DNA of 64,000 bases from Anabaena azotica FACHB-119. GTDB lineage: Bacteria > Cyanobacteriota > Cyanobacteriia > Cyanobacteriales > Nostocaceae. The number at the start of each line of letters is the position of its first letter. Position 1 is the stretch's first letter. The stretch lies in assembly GCF_014697625.1 (NCBI RefSeq), contig NZ_JACJSG010000046.1:1-64000 (forward strand), read 5' to 3'. This document shows, in pieces, positions 54,497 to 64,000 of this stretch. The notes beneath the pieces were generated by a model. The model was not told the DNA's origin. It saw nothing but the letters and a program-made list of their open reading frames with translations, and ran no database searches. Made by a program: the position numbers and the translations under genes.

Positions 54497-55672
54497 TTAA
54501 TGACAATCAATAAAATGTTCAATTGCCTCTCGAACTGAAATGTCTTTTCCTTTGCTCGGATAATTTTTTATGATTCCGTATTCAAGATAACATTTGGCAG
54601 CCTCTATCAGGTCTCGACAATTTTCAGGATTGTCAATCTCTTCGTTAATTTCTTTCTTCTGCCCCGTCTTTTTTTCAATGTATTCATTATAGGGTGTTTT
54701 TAGCTGTTTACGCAGCCTACCGGGTTCCCGCTTTGATTCAAACTGCTTGTTAAGTTCAAAATTCAAACGCAGACGATTTTCACAGCGTATTCCCATAAAC
54801 ATACGACAAGCAACATAGTGTGAATTTTCCGCTCCAGGATCTAGAAAAATATCAGGAAGATGACTTACCCAGTCTAGTAACCCCCATTTTTTGACTTTCT
54901 CGTAGTCATAAGCAGAAGTTGTTTGACCTGTGCCAACCGAAAGAACGGCAATTTGTTGTATTTCCGGCTTGGTTTGATCCTCTGTCGTCATAGATAAAGC
55001 ATGAGCTACCGCCGCCAATTCTGGGTTATTTGCAGCTACTCCACCATCAATGTGAGGGAGAACATCCGGGGAATTCTTATAGGAGAATTTGTAAGGAGGG
55101 AAAAACGTTGGTGCTGAAGCCGAGGCAGTGCATATTTTCCAGAGTTCGTTATTATAGTACCATTCTTCTTTGTCATCATTGGCAAACCAGGTTGTGTTTC
55201 GGGATAACACATCATAAGCAAGAATCAACAGTTGGTTTGTGGTATGTTCCTTAATCTCTGCCATTGTGGGACATTTACCCAACTTTTTACCCACAGGAGA
55301 TGCACGTAATTCTTTTTCCAATACTTTAGACAATCCCTGCTCTCCGTATTCGTGGGGATATAACACATAATCTCCGAAAAATCCGAAAATTTGACTGAGC
55401 TTTCTCCATTTGCGTTGCTCATATACTGACTTGAGGAAGATATTTTGTCCCTGTTGCAGGTAAAGACGAGTCATTTCCTTGGCATTCATCTGACAAGCAA
55501 TCCCGGCAGCCAAAATTGAGCCAGTAGAAGTACCGGCAATTAAGTCGAAATATTCATGGAGTTCCTGTCCCTTCTTTTCTCTTACTATCCTCTCTACTTC
55601 CTCAAGAAGTGTTGCGGATAAAACTCCACGGATACCACCACCATCTAGGCTAAGAATTTTGAATGGCTTCAT
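54497..55672 (-). CDS. patatin-like phospholipase
   Basis: 391 residues, cytoplasmic. DGGGIRG at the oxyanion hole, nucleophile Ser in GTSTGS, and catalytic Asp in DGGVAANNP make the patatin Ser-Asp dyad complete. Similar lipases serve as CapV effectors in CBASS, activated by cyclic nucleotides, but no CD-NTase is adjacent here, so a lipid-metabolism role is equally likely. ATG 55672 has an AGAGGA ribosome-binding site. Monocistronic. Confidence 0.88.
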   Translation of the reverse strand: MKPFKILSLDGGGIRGVLSATLLEEVERIVREKKGQELHEYFDLIAGTSTGSILAAGIACQMNAKEMTRLYLQQGQNIFLKSVYEQRKWRKLSQIFGFFGDYVLYPHEYGEQGLSKVLEKELRASPVGKKLGKCPTMAEIKEHTTNQLLILAYDVLSRNTTWFANDDKEEWYYNNELWKICTASASAPTFFPPYKFSYKNSPDVLPHIDGGVAANNPELAAVAHALSMTTEDQTKPEIQQIAVLSVGTGQTTSAYDYEKVKKWGLLDWVSHLPDIFLDPGAENSHYVACRMFMGIRCENRLRLNFELNKQFESKREPGRLRKQLKTPYNEYIEKKTGQKKEINEEIDNPENCRDLIEAAKCYLEYGIIKNYPSKGKDISVREAIEHFIDCH

Positions 55673-56279
55673 AGTCCTCTAATAAGGTCGATAATTAGGT
55701 CTTCAAAAATCATGACTATGATCAATAAGAAGATTTTTGCCACTTATTAACCAATTACTTGATGCACATTACATTTATATCCTAAGATAGATGCTAGTCA
55801 AGTGACTTTAAGCATTAGCTGCTATTCACTTCTATATGAACATCCATAGAAAGAATTTATCGCCTGCGGTACATCTCCCTCTGGAGCAGAGGTTGGGAAC
55901 GCTACAGATTAAATAATGTGTAGCTTTTTAGCAACATGAAGCTCTTGGTAGGCTCTGGTTGTCATAAACCTGCACAATCTAACGACAAAAATTCATGCCC
56001 CACCGCATGAACAACTCACCGTCAAAACCGACGTTGCACAATAGGAACGAGCTAGATGAGTGCATACGCTATGTTCGCCGCAGGTATCGTTCTTGTGGAA
56101 CTCTAAATTTCCTATTATCAGGTTTCTCGATACTTCTAAATCGGCAATCGCGCAAGTGGCGTAGGGCATTGCATACAGTATCATATCTTTGGTGGGCAGT
56201 GCAGCGCCCTACAATTACTGAGATTTATTTAGAAATCAAATCAGATTCCTATATCAACAGTTTTCATCTCTAACACTGA
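55673..56279. other. intergenic region with degraded repeats
   Basis: No gene seen. Contains a GTAGGGCATTG ... GGTGGGCAGTGCAGCGCCCTAC inverted repeat at 56161-56212, related to the 50502-50771 ends. Rest AT-rich. Confidence 0.55.
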
Positions 56280-56618
56280 TGACCCTACCCAGATGGCACT
56301 TATATCCGACATTACATTCATGTGAATGATTTGGCGCAAGCCCATATTCTGGCTTTGCAATATGTACTCAACGGGGGAGAAAGTGTTGTATTTAACTTAG
56401 GAAATGGGAATAGTTTTCCGTGCGGGAAGTGATAGAAACTGCCAAGCTTGTTACAGGGAAAGATATCAAAACTATAGAGCGCGATCGCCGAGTGATCCAC
56501 CGATTTTAGTTGGTAGTATTGATAAAGTACAGATAAAATTAGCTTCGCCACCTCAATACCCAATTTGCATGAAATTATCACTCACGCTTGGCAATGGCAT
56601 CAACGAAGACATATAACA
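56280..56618 (+). pseudogene. decayed 3' copy of galE
   Basis: Aligns with 51620-51960 of galE over ~340 bp (GACCCTACCCAGATGGCACTT ... GGCAATGGCATCAA). Several indels break the frame, e.g. in the GFSVREVIE and DRRPGDPP regions. The 5' two thirds are absent. Confidence 0.88.
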
Positions 56619-56658
56619 GGGGATAGGGAACACAAAACAGCCTGAAATTCCCAGTGTT

Positions 56659-56937
56659 TTAGTTATCTCTACCAACACCTGTAGCAGCCTGTCCACAGGG
56701 TATTTTTAATTCTGTTGTATTTGCTTGATTGCTTGTAACTTGTCTATTCTCTTTTAATATCCGGCTATAAGTCCGTTGAGGTATAAAGTGAAGTGGGTTG
56801 TAGCCAATGAAACGCAAAATTAATACACAAGCCCAGGAATATCTCCCATCAGTAATTGCTTCAATTATCTGATTTAATTGTTCAGTAGTCATTGTATTCT
56901 GAAAACTAGACCCAGAAGAATGGATGGGGTATCTCAT
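56659..56937 (-). CDS. HetP-like heterocyst-commitment protein
   Basis: 92 residues from ATG 56937 (a TTG four codons upstream also fits). Central block MTTEQLNQIIEAITDGRYSWACVLILRFIGYNPLHFIPQRTYSRILKEN matches, from memory, the conserved core of the HetP family (WACVLILRF-GYNPLHYIPYRTY). Paralogues of HetP either promote or delay commitment of cells to become heterocysts. The C-terminal ~35 residues are divergent and polar. Confidence 0.8.
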   Translation of the reverse strand: MRYPIHSSGSSFQNTMTTEQLNQIIEAITDGRYSWACVLILRFIGYNPLHFIPQRTYSRILKENRQVTSNQANTTELKIPCGQAATGVGRDN

Positions 56938-57437
56938 AATGGTTTTCAATAAAGTACAGGTTATAGCCTTGAGTGTCTCTTGCTATCCGTATTTTATGGT
57001 TAGCGTTTTATTTTAATCTATCTAGCGTTACCATTTTGCTGAGATTAGCTGATTGCCATACAAATTGAAACAATTCGCAAAAAGTCGTTTAATTCGCTCA
57101 AGTAGAATATTTGCAATGCACTGAAAAATGAAGTTTATTTGACTAGCTTTTAACTTGATAGTTTAATTATTAGCAGTAATTATCACTGGAAAACTGCACC
57201 TTTAACAGAGATAAATATGGTTTTTTAACTTTTGAGTAGTGCAGTGAGAATATGGAAAATTTATCACCATTTCTTAAACTCCAGACACTAACTTCGCCAA
57301 GCAAAACAAATTACCAAACAGTTACCTAAAGTACAGAATACTAGTTTCTTGCGTCTAATTCAGCCAGATTGGCATTTTTTTACGGGTAAAAATAATTCAA
57401 ATTTGTTGCCGACTTTTTCCAAAATCAAATACTGTTC
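56938..57437. other. upstream region of the HetP-like gene
   Basis: 500 bp, AT-rich; should hold the promoter of the HetP-like gene. No certain NtcA box (GTAN8TAC) or DIF motif was identified. A short + frame at about 57293-57470 (LRQAKQITKQLPKVQNTSFL) may be a gene remnant but lacks a start. Confidence 0.4.
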
Positions 57438-58658
57438 CTATATCACCTTGACTTTAACCTCACCTTGTGAAAGTTGAATCAACAATTCATCGCCCACAGC
57501 TAGTTCAGCCGCAGTCCGCGCGATCGCCCCATTTTCCTGTCTCACCACTGCATAGCCACGCTGTAACACCGCTTTCGGGTCAAGACTGATTAATTTTTCT
57601 CGTAACAGTTGTAAGTGCTGCTTGGCTTGCTGCGATCGCCCCAAAGTTAACTGTAACAATTGTTGACGCTGCCAAGTTAACTTTTGTGCTTCTTGTTGCA
57701 ACTGCTTATCCAAGCGCAGATTTAGCAAACGCTGGCGTAATCTTTGCAGATCATTTTCCGCCGATGTTTGAGAATAAAGTAAAACTTCGTGTAAAGCCGC
57801 TACTCGCTGCCGATGCAGATTATATAACTCTGCCAATGATGGTACAACCGTTTCTGCGGCTGCCGTTGGTGTATGTACGCAGACATCTGCCACCAAATCT
57901 ACCAAAGACTCATCTCGTTGATGACCGATCCCCGTCACCACAGGGATGGAACAATCAGCCACAGCCCGGACTACCCGCTCATCATTAAAGCAAGCCAATT
58001 CCTCAACCGCACCGCCACCCCGTGATAAGATTAGCACCTGGGCGCGTCCATCCCGTTCTACCCTGGCGATCGCCTTAACGATAGATTCTGGTGCTTGTTC
58101 ACCTTGCACTGTCGCCGGGGAAAATAAAACCTGTAACCCTGGATATCGATGTTTGAGAGTTTTTTGAATATCACCCCAAGCCGCCGCCGTTGGTGAAGTG
58201 ACCACAGCGATAGTTTGGGGATGTATAGGAAGCGATCGCTTTCTTTGGGGATCAAACAACCCCTCCGCCAGCAAGCGATTTTTGAGTTGTTGATAACGCA
58301 GCGCTTGTAAACCCAACCCCGCAGGCAAAGCTTGCCATACTGTTAATTGATATTCCCCCCTTTGCGGATACAGGCGGATACTACCCAACACTATAATTTG
58401 TTCACCTGCGACAGGTAATTGTGCCAGCTTCGCTATTTGACCACTCCAGACAACACACTTAATTGCTGCTGTACCATCAGGGTCTTGTAATGTAAAAAAT
58501 AATCCACTGCGATGATTATTAGCACTAGAAACTTCCCCAACGATCCAAACTTGCCGCAGTTGTTCATCATTTTCCAACAGCAAGCGCAGATAATCTGTTA
58601 ACCCAGATACAGAAAGTGCTGTATCAAGAATCATGGAACCAGCGAAATCAGAAGCCAT
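57438..58658 (-). CDS. xseA: exodeoxyribonuclease VII large subunit
   Basis: Catalytic subunit of ExoVII, which degrades single-stranded DNA. 406 residues: N-terminal OB fold (RQVWIVGEVSSANNHRSGLFFTLQD), catalytic core (RSLPIHPQTIAVVTSPTAAAWGDIQ; SRGGGAVEEL; GIGHQRDESLVDLVADVCVHTPTAAAE), coiled coil and C-terminal segment (GYAVVRQENG). The small subunit xseB is not visible beside it. Confidence 0.95.
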   Translation of the reverse strand: MASDFAGSMILDTALSVSGLTDYLRLLLENDEQLRQVWIVGEVSSANNHRSGLFFTLQDPDGTAAIKCVVWSGQIAKLAQLPVAGEQIIVLGSIRLYPQRGEYQLTVWQALPAGLGLQALRYQQLKNRLLAEGLFDPQRKRSLPIHPQTIAVVTSPTAAAWGDIQKTLKHRYPGLQVLFSPATVQGEQAPESIVKAIARVERDGRAQVLILSRGGGAVEELACFNDERVVRAVADCSIPVVTGIGHQRDESLVDLVADVCVHTPTAAAETVVPSLAELYNLHRQRVAALHEVLLYSQTSAENDLQRLRQRLLNLRLDKQLQQEAQKLTWQRQQLLQLTLGRSQQAKQHLQLLREKLISLDPKAVLQRGYAVVRQENGAIARTAAELAVGDELLIQLSQGEVKVKVI

Positions 58659-58758
58659 TTCAGGTTAGGTCTGTATAAAGGCTATCCAGATCGTAGCATT
58701 GGGATGGGGAGTGGGGGAAAGGGGAAAAGGAACAACTATTAGTTTAAGGATCATAAAG

Positions 58759-59532
58759 TTGCAACCAAAAAGAAAATTAGATAACTCATGGATTGGACGC
58801 TGTTTTTTATCGATATTCCTCTTGGGACAAGTTTTAGTACATATAGTTCAAGGAAAAACTTACTATCGGGAAATTTTTAGACACATGGAAACCGCAGGCC
58901 CAAATTCTATTTCTCCCGTGTTGCTTGTTAATCTATTTGCGGGGATGATTTTTACTATTCAAACAGCCAGAGAATTAGTAAAATTTGGCGCTGTAAATAC
59001 TGTAGGAGGAGCTTTTGCTTTAGCTTTTTGCCGAGAGTTAGCCCCAATTTTAACTGCTAGCATTATTGCCGGACAAGTAGGCTCTGCTTTTACAGCAGAA
59101 ATTGGTGCAATGCGAGTTACAGAACAAATTGATGCGCTTTATATGCTAAAAACTGACCCAGTTGATTATCTCATACTGCCTAGAGTCATTGCTTGCTGTG
59201 TCATGATGCCCATTATGATAATTTTTGCTTTAACGACTGGGATAATTGGTGGTCTTTTCGTGGCGTTTCAACTTTATCATGTTGAGCCAGAAGTATTTTT
59301 AGACTCAGTGAGAGATTTTTTAGCACCATCTGATTTATACATTCTTGTGTTAAAAGGCATAATTTTTGGAGCTATTATTTCTATTAATGGTTGTAGTTGG
59401 GGGTTAACTACAAAAGGAGGAGCTAAAGAAGTAGGTGAGTCAACAAAAACTGCTGTTGTCACCACTTGGGTAGCAATTTTTATTATGGATTTTATTCTCG
59501 CTTTAAGTTTGTTTGAAAATCCCATCTTGTGA
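58759..59532 (+). CDS. MlaE-type ABC transporter permease
   Basis: 257 residues from TTG 58759, chosen for its AAGGA Shine-Dalgarno; the frame is open to 58699 but that part translates intergenic G-rich repeat. Five or six membrane helices and the MlaE signature EIGAMRVTEQIDALYMLKTDPVDYLILPR. It would move lipids across the envelope with an ATPase and an MCE-domain partner, neither of which is here. In cyanobacteria the MlaE-like permease is commonly solitary. Start uncertain. Confidence 0.85.
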   Translation: MQPKRKLDNSWIGRCFLSIFLLGQVLVHIVQGKTYYREIFRHMETAGPNSISPVLLVNLFAGMIFTIQTARELVKFGAVNTVGGAFALAFCRELAPILTASIIAGQVGSAFTAEIGAMRVTEQIDALYMLKTDPVDYLILPRVIACCVMMPIMIIFALTTGIIGGLFVAFQLYHVEPEVFLDSVRDFLAPSDLYILVLKGIIFGAIISINGCSWGLTTKGGAKEVGESTKTAVVTTWVAIFIMDFILALSLFENPIL

Positions 59533-59583
59533 AGTAATGTAGTGTGGAGATGGGAGAAGGCAGAGGCAGGATTCACCATCATC

Positions 59584-61005
59584 CTAGTCTCTATCACTAC
59601 TGCGTAACCTAATTACAGATGCAATGGCTGCAACAGATAGGATGATTGCTGCTAGGCGGAATGTTCCTTGAAAGCCCACAACAACAGCTTCAGGAGAAGC
59701 AACCGCCGCATCTACGCCACCTGTAACACTGCCGATAATTGCCCCAAATACTGCACCCATCAATGGGACTCCTACTGTACCGCCGGCGGTGCGTGATAAT
59801 GAAAGTAATCCAGAAGCGATGCCCAGATGTTCTCTAGGTGCAGAGGCTAACACTGTTGTATTGTTGGGGGCTTGGAATAGACCTAAACCAATACCGTAGA
59901 TGAAGTAGCGCGAGATGTAACCAAATTCTGTGATTTGGACATTGAAGGTACTAATAGCCAAACAGCCACCAATCATCAAACCCAATCCTATGATACTGAT
60001 ACGTCGAGCGCCAAAGCGATCGCTCAGTATCCCAGCTATGGGAGCAATTAACCCACTCAGCACAGGTGAAACAGCCAGAAGCAACCCAGCTTTTGCTGTG
60101 GGATATTGCTTAACCCGTTCCAAAAAAAAGGGAGTAATTAACAATGCACCAGTAATAACGATAAAAGCTAGCCAGCCACTCAGCAAACCCATACTCATTT
60201 GGAGGTTGCGAAACAGCTTTAGCTCAACCAATGGAAATTCTAAAATTGATTCCACCACCAGAAAAGTGACAAAACTGAAGGCAGTAATAGATAGTAATAA
60301 TAAAAAGGTGGAACTGTTAAAGCCTTGACTTTGCCCAAAAGTCATCCCTAACCCAAAACTACCCAAAGTCACTAGAGCTAATATTGCGCCAAAGGGGTCG
60401 AATTTTTGTTTGCCTTCAGCAAGGACAGAAGGTGGTACTACTCGCGCTACTAAAATACTAGCAATGATTCCTAATGGCACATTAATTAAAAATATGGTGT
60501 GCCAGCCAAAAAAACTCAATATCAGCCCACCTACGGAAGGCCCAAAGGCTACACCCAAGGACACCAAGCTGCCGATAATGCCCACAGCCCGACCTCGTTC
60601 AGCCGCCGGAAACACTTCTGTGACAATTGCTAAACCCAACCCGGAAATAAATACTGCACCTAATCCCTGAAGCCCACGAAAGGCTATGAGCCACTCGATA
60701 CTAGGCGCAAGACCACACAAAAAAGAACTGAAGGTAAATACAGCCAGTCCCGTCTGGTAGAGGGATTTTTTCCCCCACATATCCCCCAAGCGGGTTGCGC
60801 CTAAAACTAGACCAGAACTCACCAATGAGTAGGCTAAGACAGCCCACTGAGCTGTGGGAAAGGTAGTATCAAAAGCTTTCACTATAGAAGGAAGGGCGAC
60901 GTTAATAATGCCTACATCTAGAGTAGACATGAACACTCCCAGTCCTACACTGACTAGAACCCAAAATTTACTAGAACCTGATAGAGTCAAAGGTTTTGCT
61001 GGCAA
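59584..61005 (-). CDS. MFS drug-exporter-like transporter (DHA2/EmrB type)
   Basis: 473 residues, 14 predicted membrane helices. Motifs: STLDVGIINVALPSI (helix 1), LGDMWGKKSLY (motif A) and RGLQGLGAVFISGLGLA (motif B/C region). Uses the proton gradient to export small molecules; substrate unknown. TTG start at 61005 without clear alternative. Convergent with the MlaE-like gene. Confidence 0.85.
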   Translation of the reverse strand: MPAKPLTLSGSSKFWVLVSVGLGVFMSTLDVGIINVALPSIVKAFDTTFPTAQWAVLAYSLVSSGLVLGATRLGDMWGKKSLYQTGLAVFTFSSFLCGLAPSIEWLIAFRGLQGLGAVFISGLGLAIVTEVFPAAERGRAVGIIGSLVSLGVAFGPSVGGLILSFFGWHTIFLINVPLGIIASILVARVVPPSVLAEGKQKFDPFGAILALVTLGSFGLGMTFGQSQGFNSSTFLLLLSITAFSFVTFLVVESILEFPLVELKLFRNLQMSMGLLSGWLAFIVITGALLITPFFLERVKQYPTAKAGLLLAVSPVLSGLIAPIAGILSDRFGARRISIIGLGLMIGGCLAISTFNVQITEFGYISRYFIYGIGLGLFQAPNNTTVLASAPREHLGIASGLLSLSRTAGGTVGVPLMGAVFGAIIGSVTGGVDAAVASPEAVVVGFQGTFRLAAIILSVAAIASVIRLRSSDRD

Positions 61006-61740
61006 TGGAGGTAATTAATTCTAGACTACTCATGATAAAATACGATGACTTTATCGAGTTACCGTATTATAGTTAGCAACTTATCATAGACAAATCTTAC
61101 AAGCAAGCTTAATCACTATAACAAACTGCTGAGTGCTGAACGCCCAAGAAATAACCAGAATCTGAGTGAGCTTGTGAGTATAAACATACTTCACCAAGCT
61201 CACTTTGCAGATGTGAACTTAGTGAAGGTCTCGCTTTCCAAGGTTAGGTGCTTAGTTCAAAATACTTAGACTAAGCACTGATAAAATCTTGCTACCCAAA
61301 CCAGGCGATCGCCAGTATGTTGATTCAGGTGACTGGTTAATTTATGACCAGCAGCTACTCCCCTTCAAAACATAATCACTATATAAGAAAATCTATTAGT
61401 TGGCAACTGTTATCTACATTGCTATACCTATGTTTCGGCTGTTTAATACTCATATTTATCTCATATTGATTTCATTTTATTTTTACAATTAGCTTTCAGC
61501 TTTTCTGTAGTCAAAAGATTAAAACATCACCCAGTAATAAACATTGTTACAGGTATAAAATCATTGCTTTGATAGAAAATTGCTTGTCAATTCATGTTTA
61601 ATATCAGCCTTGACAAACTTTACATCTGACTACATCATTTGTTAACTACCTCGATATTTTTCCTAAAATTTTCCCGGTGATTCATTTTGTTGAACGTATT
61701 TTAATATCAGCAGATACAATCTTAGATAGGGGACTCTGTT
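61006..61740. other. intergenic region, nothing recognised
   Basis: 735 bp between divergent genes, AT-rich, with one HIP1 site at about 61307. It should hold two promoters; I see no ORF, RNA or repeat structure. Confidence 0.5.
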
Positions 61741-63021
61741 ATGACCTGTAATTGTCGTTTTTGTGGCAACCAATTAAAATATACTTTCATTGATCTAGGT
61801 ATATCACCAATAGCAAACGACTATCTCAGTCCGCCACATTTGCATCAGGCAGAAAAGTTTTATCCTTTACATACATACATTTGTGAAAAATGCCTTTTAG
61901 TTCAGCTAGAAGAGTTTGAATCCCCAAATCACATCTTTGGCGATGGAGACTACGCTTACTTTTCTTCTTACTCAGACAGTTGGCTAAAACACGCCAAAGC
62001 TTACACCGAATTAATTGTGAAAAAATTTGACTTTAATTCCCACATTGAAGTCATTGAAATTGCTAGTAATGATGGATATTTACTGCAATATTTTCAAGAT
62101 AAAGGTATTTCAGTTTTAGGTATAGAACCAGCAGCAAATACAGCGCAAGTAGCTATTGAAAAAGGTATTCCGACTATTACTGAATTTTTCGGAACTGAAG
62201 TTGCTCAAGAATTGGCTGCTCAAAAGAAACAAGCCGACCTGTTAATAGGTAATAATGTTTTGGCTCATGTACCAGAATTGAATGATTTTATCACTGGCTT
62301 AAAAATACTGCTGAAGCCCAATGGAATTTTAACAATGGAGTTTCCCCATTTGTTGCAGTTAATAGACCAAAATCAGTTTGACACAATTTATCATGAACAT
62401 TTCTCTTACTTTTCCTTCCTTTGCGTGGAAAATATTTTTGCAGCCCATAATCTGACACTATTTGATGTAGAAGAATTACCAACTCATGGCGGTTCCTTGA
62501 GAATCTATGGTAAACATAATAATGCTGAGTTACCCAATATTAGTGAAAGAGTATCCCAACTTAAAGCCAAGGAAATTGCTGCTGGATTAGATCGGCTAGA
62601 AACATACATTACATTTGGAGAAAAAGTTAAACAAACAAAGCTCAAGCTGATAAATTTTTTAGTTACAGCTAAACAGCAGAATAAATCTATCGTTGCTTAT
62701 GGTGCGCCTGCAAAAGGTAATACTTTATTAAATTACTGTGGGATTAATAAAGATTTTATTGATTACACGGTAGATCGCAATCCTTACAAGCAGGGATTAT
62801 TTTTACCGGGAACTCATATTCCTATATTTCATCCAGAAAAGATCCGTGAAACCAAGCCAGATTATGTACTAATTTTACCTTGGAATATTAAAGAAGAAAT
62901 TATGGAACAAATGAAATTTATTAGTGAATGGGGCGGACAATTTATCGTGCCTATTCCCGAAGTAAAAGTTTATCCATCACCTTCCAAATTATTAAGTTAT
63001 GCACACAATGGTGGTGAGTAA
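61741..63021 (+). CDS. sugar C-methyltransferase family protein
   Basis: 426 residues. An N-terminal zinc-binding motif (CRFCGN ... CEKCLLVQLE, residues ~3-57), a SAM-binding Rossmann domain (VIEIASNDGYLLQYFQDKGISVLGIEPA) and the C-terminal methyltransferase-14 domain (VAYGAPAKGNTLLNYCG; PDYVLILPWNIKEEI). The family methylates C3 or C5 of nucleotide-bound keto-deoxysugars or related substrates. A GGGGA ribosome-binding site precedes the ATG. First of a probable glycan operon with the next gene. Confidence 0.9.
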   Translation: MTCNCRFCGNQLKYTFIDLGISPIANDYLSPPHLHQAEKFYPLHTYICEKCLLVQLEEFESPNHIFGDGDYAYFSSYSDSWLKHAKAYTELIVKKFDFNSHIEVIEIASNDGYLLQYFQDKGISVLGIEPAANTAQVAIEKGIPTITEFFGTEVAQELAAQKKQADLLIGNNVLAHVPELNDFITGLKILLKPNGILTMEFPHLLQLIDQNQFDTIYHEHFSYFSFLCVENIFAAHNLTLFDVEELPTHGGSLRIYGKHNNAELPNISERVSQLKAKEIAAGLDRLETYITFGEKVKQTKLKLINFLVTAKQQNKSIVAYGAPAKGNTLLNYCGINKDFIDYTVDRNPYKQGLFLPGTHIPIFHPEKIRETKPDYVLILPWNIKEEIMEQMKFISEWGGQFIVPIPEVKVYPSPSKLLSYAHNGGE

Positions 63022-63057
63022 TTTAATTAGGAATAATCGATGATTTTGGAGTAAAAT

Positions 63058-64000
63058 ATGATATTGAAAAACATCAATAATGGCAAAAATCTTGTTTATT
63101 TTTTATTTGAAAAAATACAATCTCGCATTGAGTATATCAAAACTCACAGAGTGCTTTCACTAAAACCACAACAACCTTCCCAGGGAAATGTTCTTCTGTC
63201 GTACCGGATTGAGCCTTTTCTTGTAAAACCCGGTGAATCGCTCCCTAACGATCATACTTGGTATTGGGAAGTTCGGCAGATAGCACAAACCTTTTTAGAC
63301 CTTGGCTATAGCGTAGATGTTATCCAGTTCCATAATGATACATTTGTTCCGCAGAAAGACTATGCGTTTTTTATTGACATTCGCGATCGCTTAGAAGCAC
63401 TTTCACCATTACTCAATCCAGATTGCGTGAAAATTTTGCACGTTGATATCGCTAACATGATATTTCGCAATGCAGCTGAATGTAATAGACTTCTAGAGCT
63501 ACAACAGCGTAAAGGTGTTACTTTACGTCCACAACGGTATGAGGTTCCTAATTTGGGAATTGAAAATGCAGATTGTGCTACTGTTTTAGGAAACGATTTC
63601 ACGGTGAATACATTTAGCTATGCTAACAAACCGATGTATCGCGTTCCCATTTCTACACCAGTTGTTTATCCTTGGCAAGAAGACAAAGACTTTGAAAATG
63701 TCAAAAGGAATTTCTTGTGGCTTGGTAGCGGCGCTCTAGTTCTTAAAGGATTAGATTTGGTTTTAGATGCTTTTGCTCAAATGCCAGAGTTTCATTTAAC
63801 TGTTTGTGGCCCAATTAGTAATGATAAAGCATTTGAAAGGGCGTTTTATAAAGAACTTTATGAAACACCTAATATTCATACCTATGGTTGGGTTGATGTT
63901 AGTAGTCCTGATTATATAGAGCTAACAAAAAACTGTTTGGGACTTGTTTATCCTTCGGCTTGTGAGGGACAATCAGGTGGAGTGATAACTTGCTTACACA
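63058..64000 (+). CDS. glycosyltransferase (partial, runs off the window)
   Basis: ATG 63058 with TGGAGT Shine-Dalgarno, open to the edge: 314 codons without a stop. Starts MILKNINNGKNLVYFLFEKI. Middle: LLSYRIEPFLVKPGE, then KRNFLWLGSGALVLKGLDLVLDAFAQMPEFHLTVCGP, the GT-B donor-binding domain, and VYPSACEGQSGGVITCL, a GT4-like E-x7-E region. No membrane helix. 36 bp after the methyltransferase gene, so probably cotranscribed. Confidence 0.8.
   Translation, partial: MILKNINNGKNLVYFLFEKIQSRIEYIKTHRVLSLKPQQPSQGNVLLSYRIEPFLVKPGESLPNDHTWYWEVRQIAQTFLDLGYSVDVIQFHNDTFVPQKDYAFFIDIRDRLEALSPLLNPDCVKILHVDIANMIFRNAAECNRLLELQQRKGVTLRPQRYEVPNLGIENADCATVLGNDFTVNTFSYANKPMYRVPISTPVVYPWQEDKDFENVKRNFLWLGSGALVLKGLDLVLDAFAQMPEFHLTVCGPISNDKAFERAFYKELYETPNIHTYGWVDVSSPDYIELTKNCLGLVYPSACEGQSGGVITCLH

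Noticed and set aside
57293..57470. + frame reading LRQAKQITKQLPKVQNTSF
   Set aside because: Looks partly protein-like but has no start codon and runs into the xseA 3' end; recorded only as a possible remnant.

Overview
The window comes from a filamentous, heterocyst-forming cyanobacterium of the Nostoc/Anabaena type. The evidence is the density of HIP1 octamers (GCGATCGC), heptameric short tandem repeats between genes, an NdhD1-type subunit of the photosynthetic NDH-1 complex, cyanobacterial families (DUF2605, DUF2973, DUF928) and a small HetP-like protein. I recognise no rRNA, tRNA, CRISPR array or prophage. Assignments rest on reading the sequence; no database search was run.

Layout. 0-7.5 kb: a HEPN-like protein, coaD overlapping a coiled-coil gene, lgt, cobM, a MIF-like protein, rlmN and a degenerate SDR. 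7.5-14.2 kb: a tnpB-less IS200/IS605-type remnant, a 5'-truncated CAP protein with two near-identical domains, a 1383-residue collagen-like/IPT protein with a putative cysteine-peptidase region, and a nest of miniature elements. 14.2-24 kb: ndhD1, thrB, thrS and DUF genes, interrupted by a small defence or addiction island (toxin-domain/immunity-like pair, orphan RHH antitoxin, orphan PD-(D/E)XK protein, antitoxin with a truncated ParE/RelE toxin). 24-37 kb: a one-direction cluster of TpsA adhesin, TpsB transporter, secreted TPR-CHAT protein, three-TIR CHASE2 membrane protein and DUF928 protein. 37-45 kb: a SLOG-SLATT pair, a TerB-like protein, an MscS channel, hisD and several miniature elements. 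45-57 kb: a sugar-nucleotide/glycan block (GT-Glf fusion, GH1-RmlD fusion, galE), then decayed partial copies of galE and of its downstream neighbour, a patatin-like lipase and the HetP-like gene. 57-64 kb: xseA, an MlaE-type permease, an MFS exporter, a sugar C-methyltransferase and a glycosyltransferase cut by the window edge.

How it fits together. The strongest candidate systems are (i) the TpsA/TpsB/CHAT/TIRx3-CHASE2/DUF928 cluster, where a cell-surface adhesin is encoded with an extracytoplasmic caspase-like protein and a membrane sensor carrying three cytoplasmic TIR modules; (ii) the SLOG-SLATT pair, an architecture predicted from comparative genomics to couple nucleotide sensing to a membrane effector; and (iii) the toxin-domain/immunity-like pair at 17.9-18.6 kb. 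The glycan block probably makes galactofuranose and deoxysugar-containing surface polysaccharide.

The DNA also shows mobile repeats at work: a 220-bp element with perfect 17-bp ends and an 8-bp target duplication, four layers of nested inverted repeats, an identical HIP1-interrupting 24-bp insertion in two neighbouring genes in different reading frames, and a dispersed repeat translated in-frame inside the CHAT gene.
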